54,331 nt of DNA from UBA7672 sp041166025 (lineage in GTDB: Bacteria; Pseudomonadota; Alphaproteobacteria; Caulobacterales; Hyphomonadaceae): contig JBEAMJ010000026.1 in NCBI GenBank assembly GCA_041166025.1, positions 1 through 54,331 on the forward strand, written 5' to 3'. A program made the position numbers and the translations under genes. Below, piece by piece: positions 53,682 through 54,331 of the stretch; within the stretch, counting starts at the first letter, position 1; each line of letters begins with the position of its first letter. The notes beneath the pieces are model-generated. The model made no database searches. It was not told the DNA's origin and saw only the letters and a list, made by a program, of their open reading frames with translations.

Positions 53682-54326
53682 CTACCAGGCAGCCTGCTCG
53701 CTGTCCTTGCGCAGGTAGATCGACTGTTTCGGCTTGTCGAGGACACGGTGCATCATCGGCACGAAGGCGTCGAGCGGCATGGAGTCGTAGGCGCCGTCGA
53801 AGGCCGGCTGGTCGAACAGGTGGCAGAACTGGGCGCAGTACTCGAAATGCGGATGGCCGCGGAACTGGTCGCGCATGTTCCGATCAAGGCCGAGGTGATG
53901 AAAAAAGTAGTAGCCCTGGAAAATGCCGTGATTGGCGACCATCCAGTGATTGGCCTCCGAGACGAACGGGCGCAGGATCGCGGCGGCGATATCCGGATGA
54001 TTGTAGACACCCAGTGTGTCGCCGATGTCGTGCAGCAGCGCGCAGACGACATACTCCTCGTCCATCCCGGCCCGATGGGCACGGGTGGCGGTCTGGAGCG
54101 AATGTTCCAGCCGGTCGACCGGGAAGCCGCCGCAATCACCCTTTAGCAAGTTGAGATGGGTCACGATCCGCTTGGCGTGATCCTTCGAGAACACGGCGTT
54201 GGCGGCGACGATCTTCTGCCAATCCTCGGGCGTCGCGTTGGTGAAGGCAGTGAAACTGGCCCGACCCATGGGCTCTTCGTGGCTGGAGTCTTCGAGCTTG
54301 GGGGCGATCTTGAGGTCGTCGGCCAT
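53682..54326 (-). CDS. HD-domain protein (PhnZ/MIOX-like architecture)
   Basis: The 214-residue cytoplasmic protein has an HD metal site: a His in DRLEHSLQTATRAHRAG, the HD pair in VCALLHDIGD, and further histidines in NHPDI and NHWMVANHG. A late Asp lies in FCHLFDQPAFDG, followed by YDSMPLDAFVPMMHRVL. This ligand order resembles the di-iron HD oxygenases such as PhnZ and inositol oxygenase as much as HD phosphohydrolases. The substrate is unknown. The full gene seems to be present, starting 6 bases inside the window edge; its upstream region is not visible. It reads in the same direction as the S46-CNT-receptor genes, 106 bases upstream. Confidence 0.85.
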   Translation of the reverse strand: MADDLKIAPKLEDSSHEEPMGRASFTAFTNATPEDWQKIVAANAVFSKDHAKRIVTHLNLLKGDCGGFPVDRLEHSLQTATRAHRAGMDEEYVVCALLHDIGDTLGVYNHPDIAAAILRPFVSEANHWMVANHGIFQGYYFFHHLGLDRNMRDQFRGHPHFEYCAQFCHLFDQPAFDGAYDSMPLDAFVPMMHRVLDKPKQSIYLRKDSEQAAW

Positions 54327-54331
54327 GGGTC

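Overview
The window looks like chromosomal DNA from an alphaproteobacterium, most likely of the Caulobacterales / Hyphomonadaceae group. I infer this from high GC content, the ctaC-ctaD-ctaB-(small ORF)-ctaG-ctaE-DUF983-SURF1-thrC-M16 gene order, the ribF-ileS-lspA-DUF3035-M16-M16 order, a plant-type glutamate-cysteine ligase, a MutL carrying its own endonuclease motif, and SphingomonasCaulobacter-style TonB-dependent receptors. Almost all of it is housekeeping. I see no insertion sequence, prophage, CRISPR array, restriction system or secretion system.

Layout. 1-130: tRNA-Lys(UUU) with a good promoter. 230-5.7 kb: two small lipoprotein genes, queuosine genes queA-tgt (coupled, minus), gatB, and a SRPBCC/AHSA1 protein. 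5.7-16.6 kb (minus): one long cluster reading ctaC, ctaD, ctaB, small CoxF-like ORF, ctaG, ctaE, an unrecognised membrane protein, DUF983, SURF1, thrC, an M16 peptidase and an EAL-domain protein. It encodes an aa3-type cytochrome c oxidase with heme O synthase and Cu-insertion factors, and many of its genes touch or overlap. 16.8-19.3 kb (plus): TPR protein, tldD, secreted rhodanese. 19.3-29.1 kb: POT peptide transporter, glutamate-cysteine ligase, rsmE, ubiA, DUF3298-type protein, tadA, rsmD, CPBP protease, quinone oxidoreductase, DHFR/RibD-like reductase. 29.2-40.1 kb: rnhB, mutL, an M16 pair (one active-type, one lacking the zinc motif), DUF3035 lipoprotein, lspA, ileS, ribF, MaoC-like protein.

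40.1-43.5 kb is the odd part. It holds a decayed CheY-like receiver gene broken into three reading frames, and a TonB-dependent receptor gene that is open from end to end except for one in-frame amber codon. The amber stands where such receptors usually have glutamine in the plug domain. 43.7-48 kb: TPR protein, smpB, dapA, soluble lytic transglycosylase. 48-54.3 kb (minus): HD-domain protein, S46 dipeptidyl-peptidase, CNT nucleoside transporter and a second TonB-dependent receptor, which together look like a scavenging locus.

I do not see a clearly new multi-gene system. The points most worth a second look are the amber-interrupted receptor, the receiver pseudogene beside it, the unrecognised membrane protein inside the cytochrome oxidase cluster, and the S46-CNT-TonB receptor locus. 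All functional calls come from reading the sequence by eye; no database search was run.
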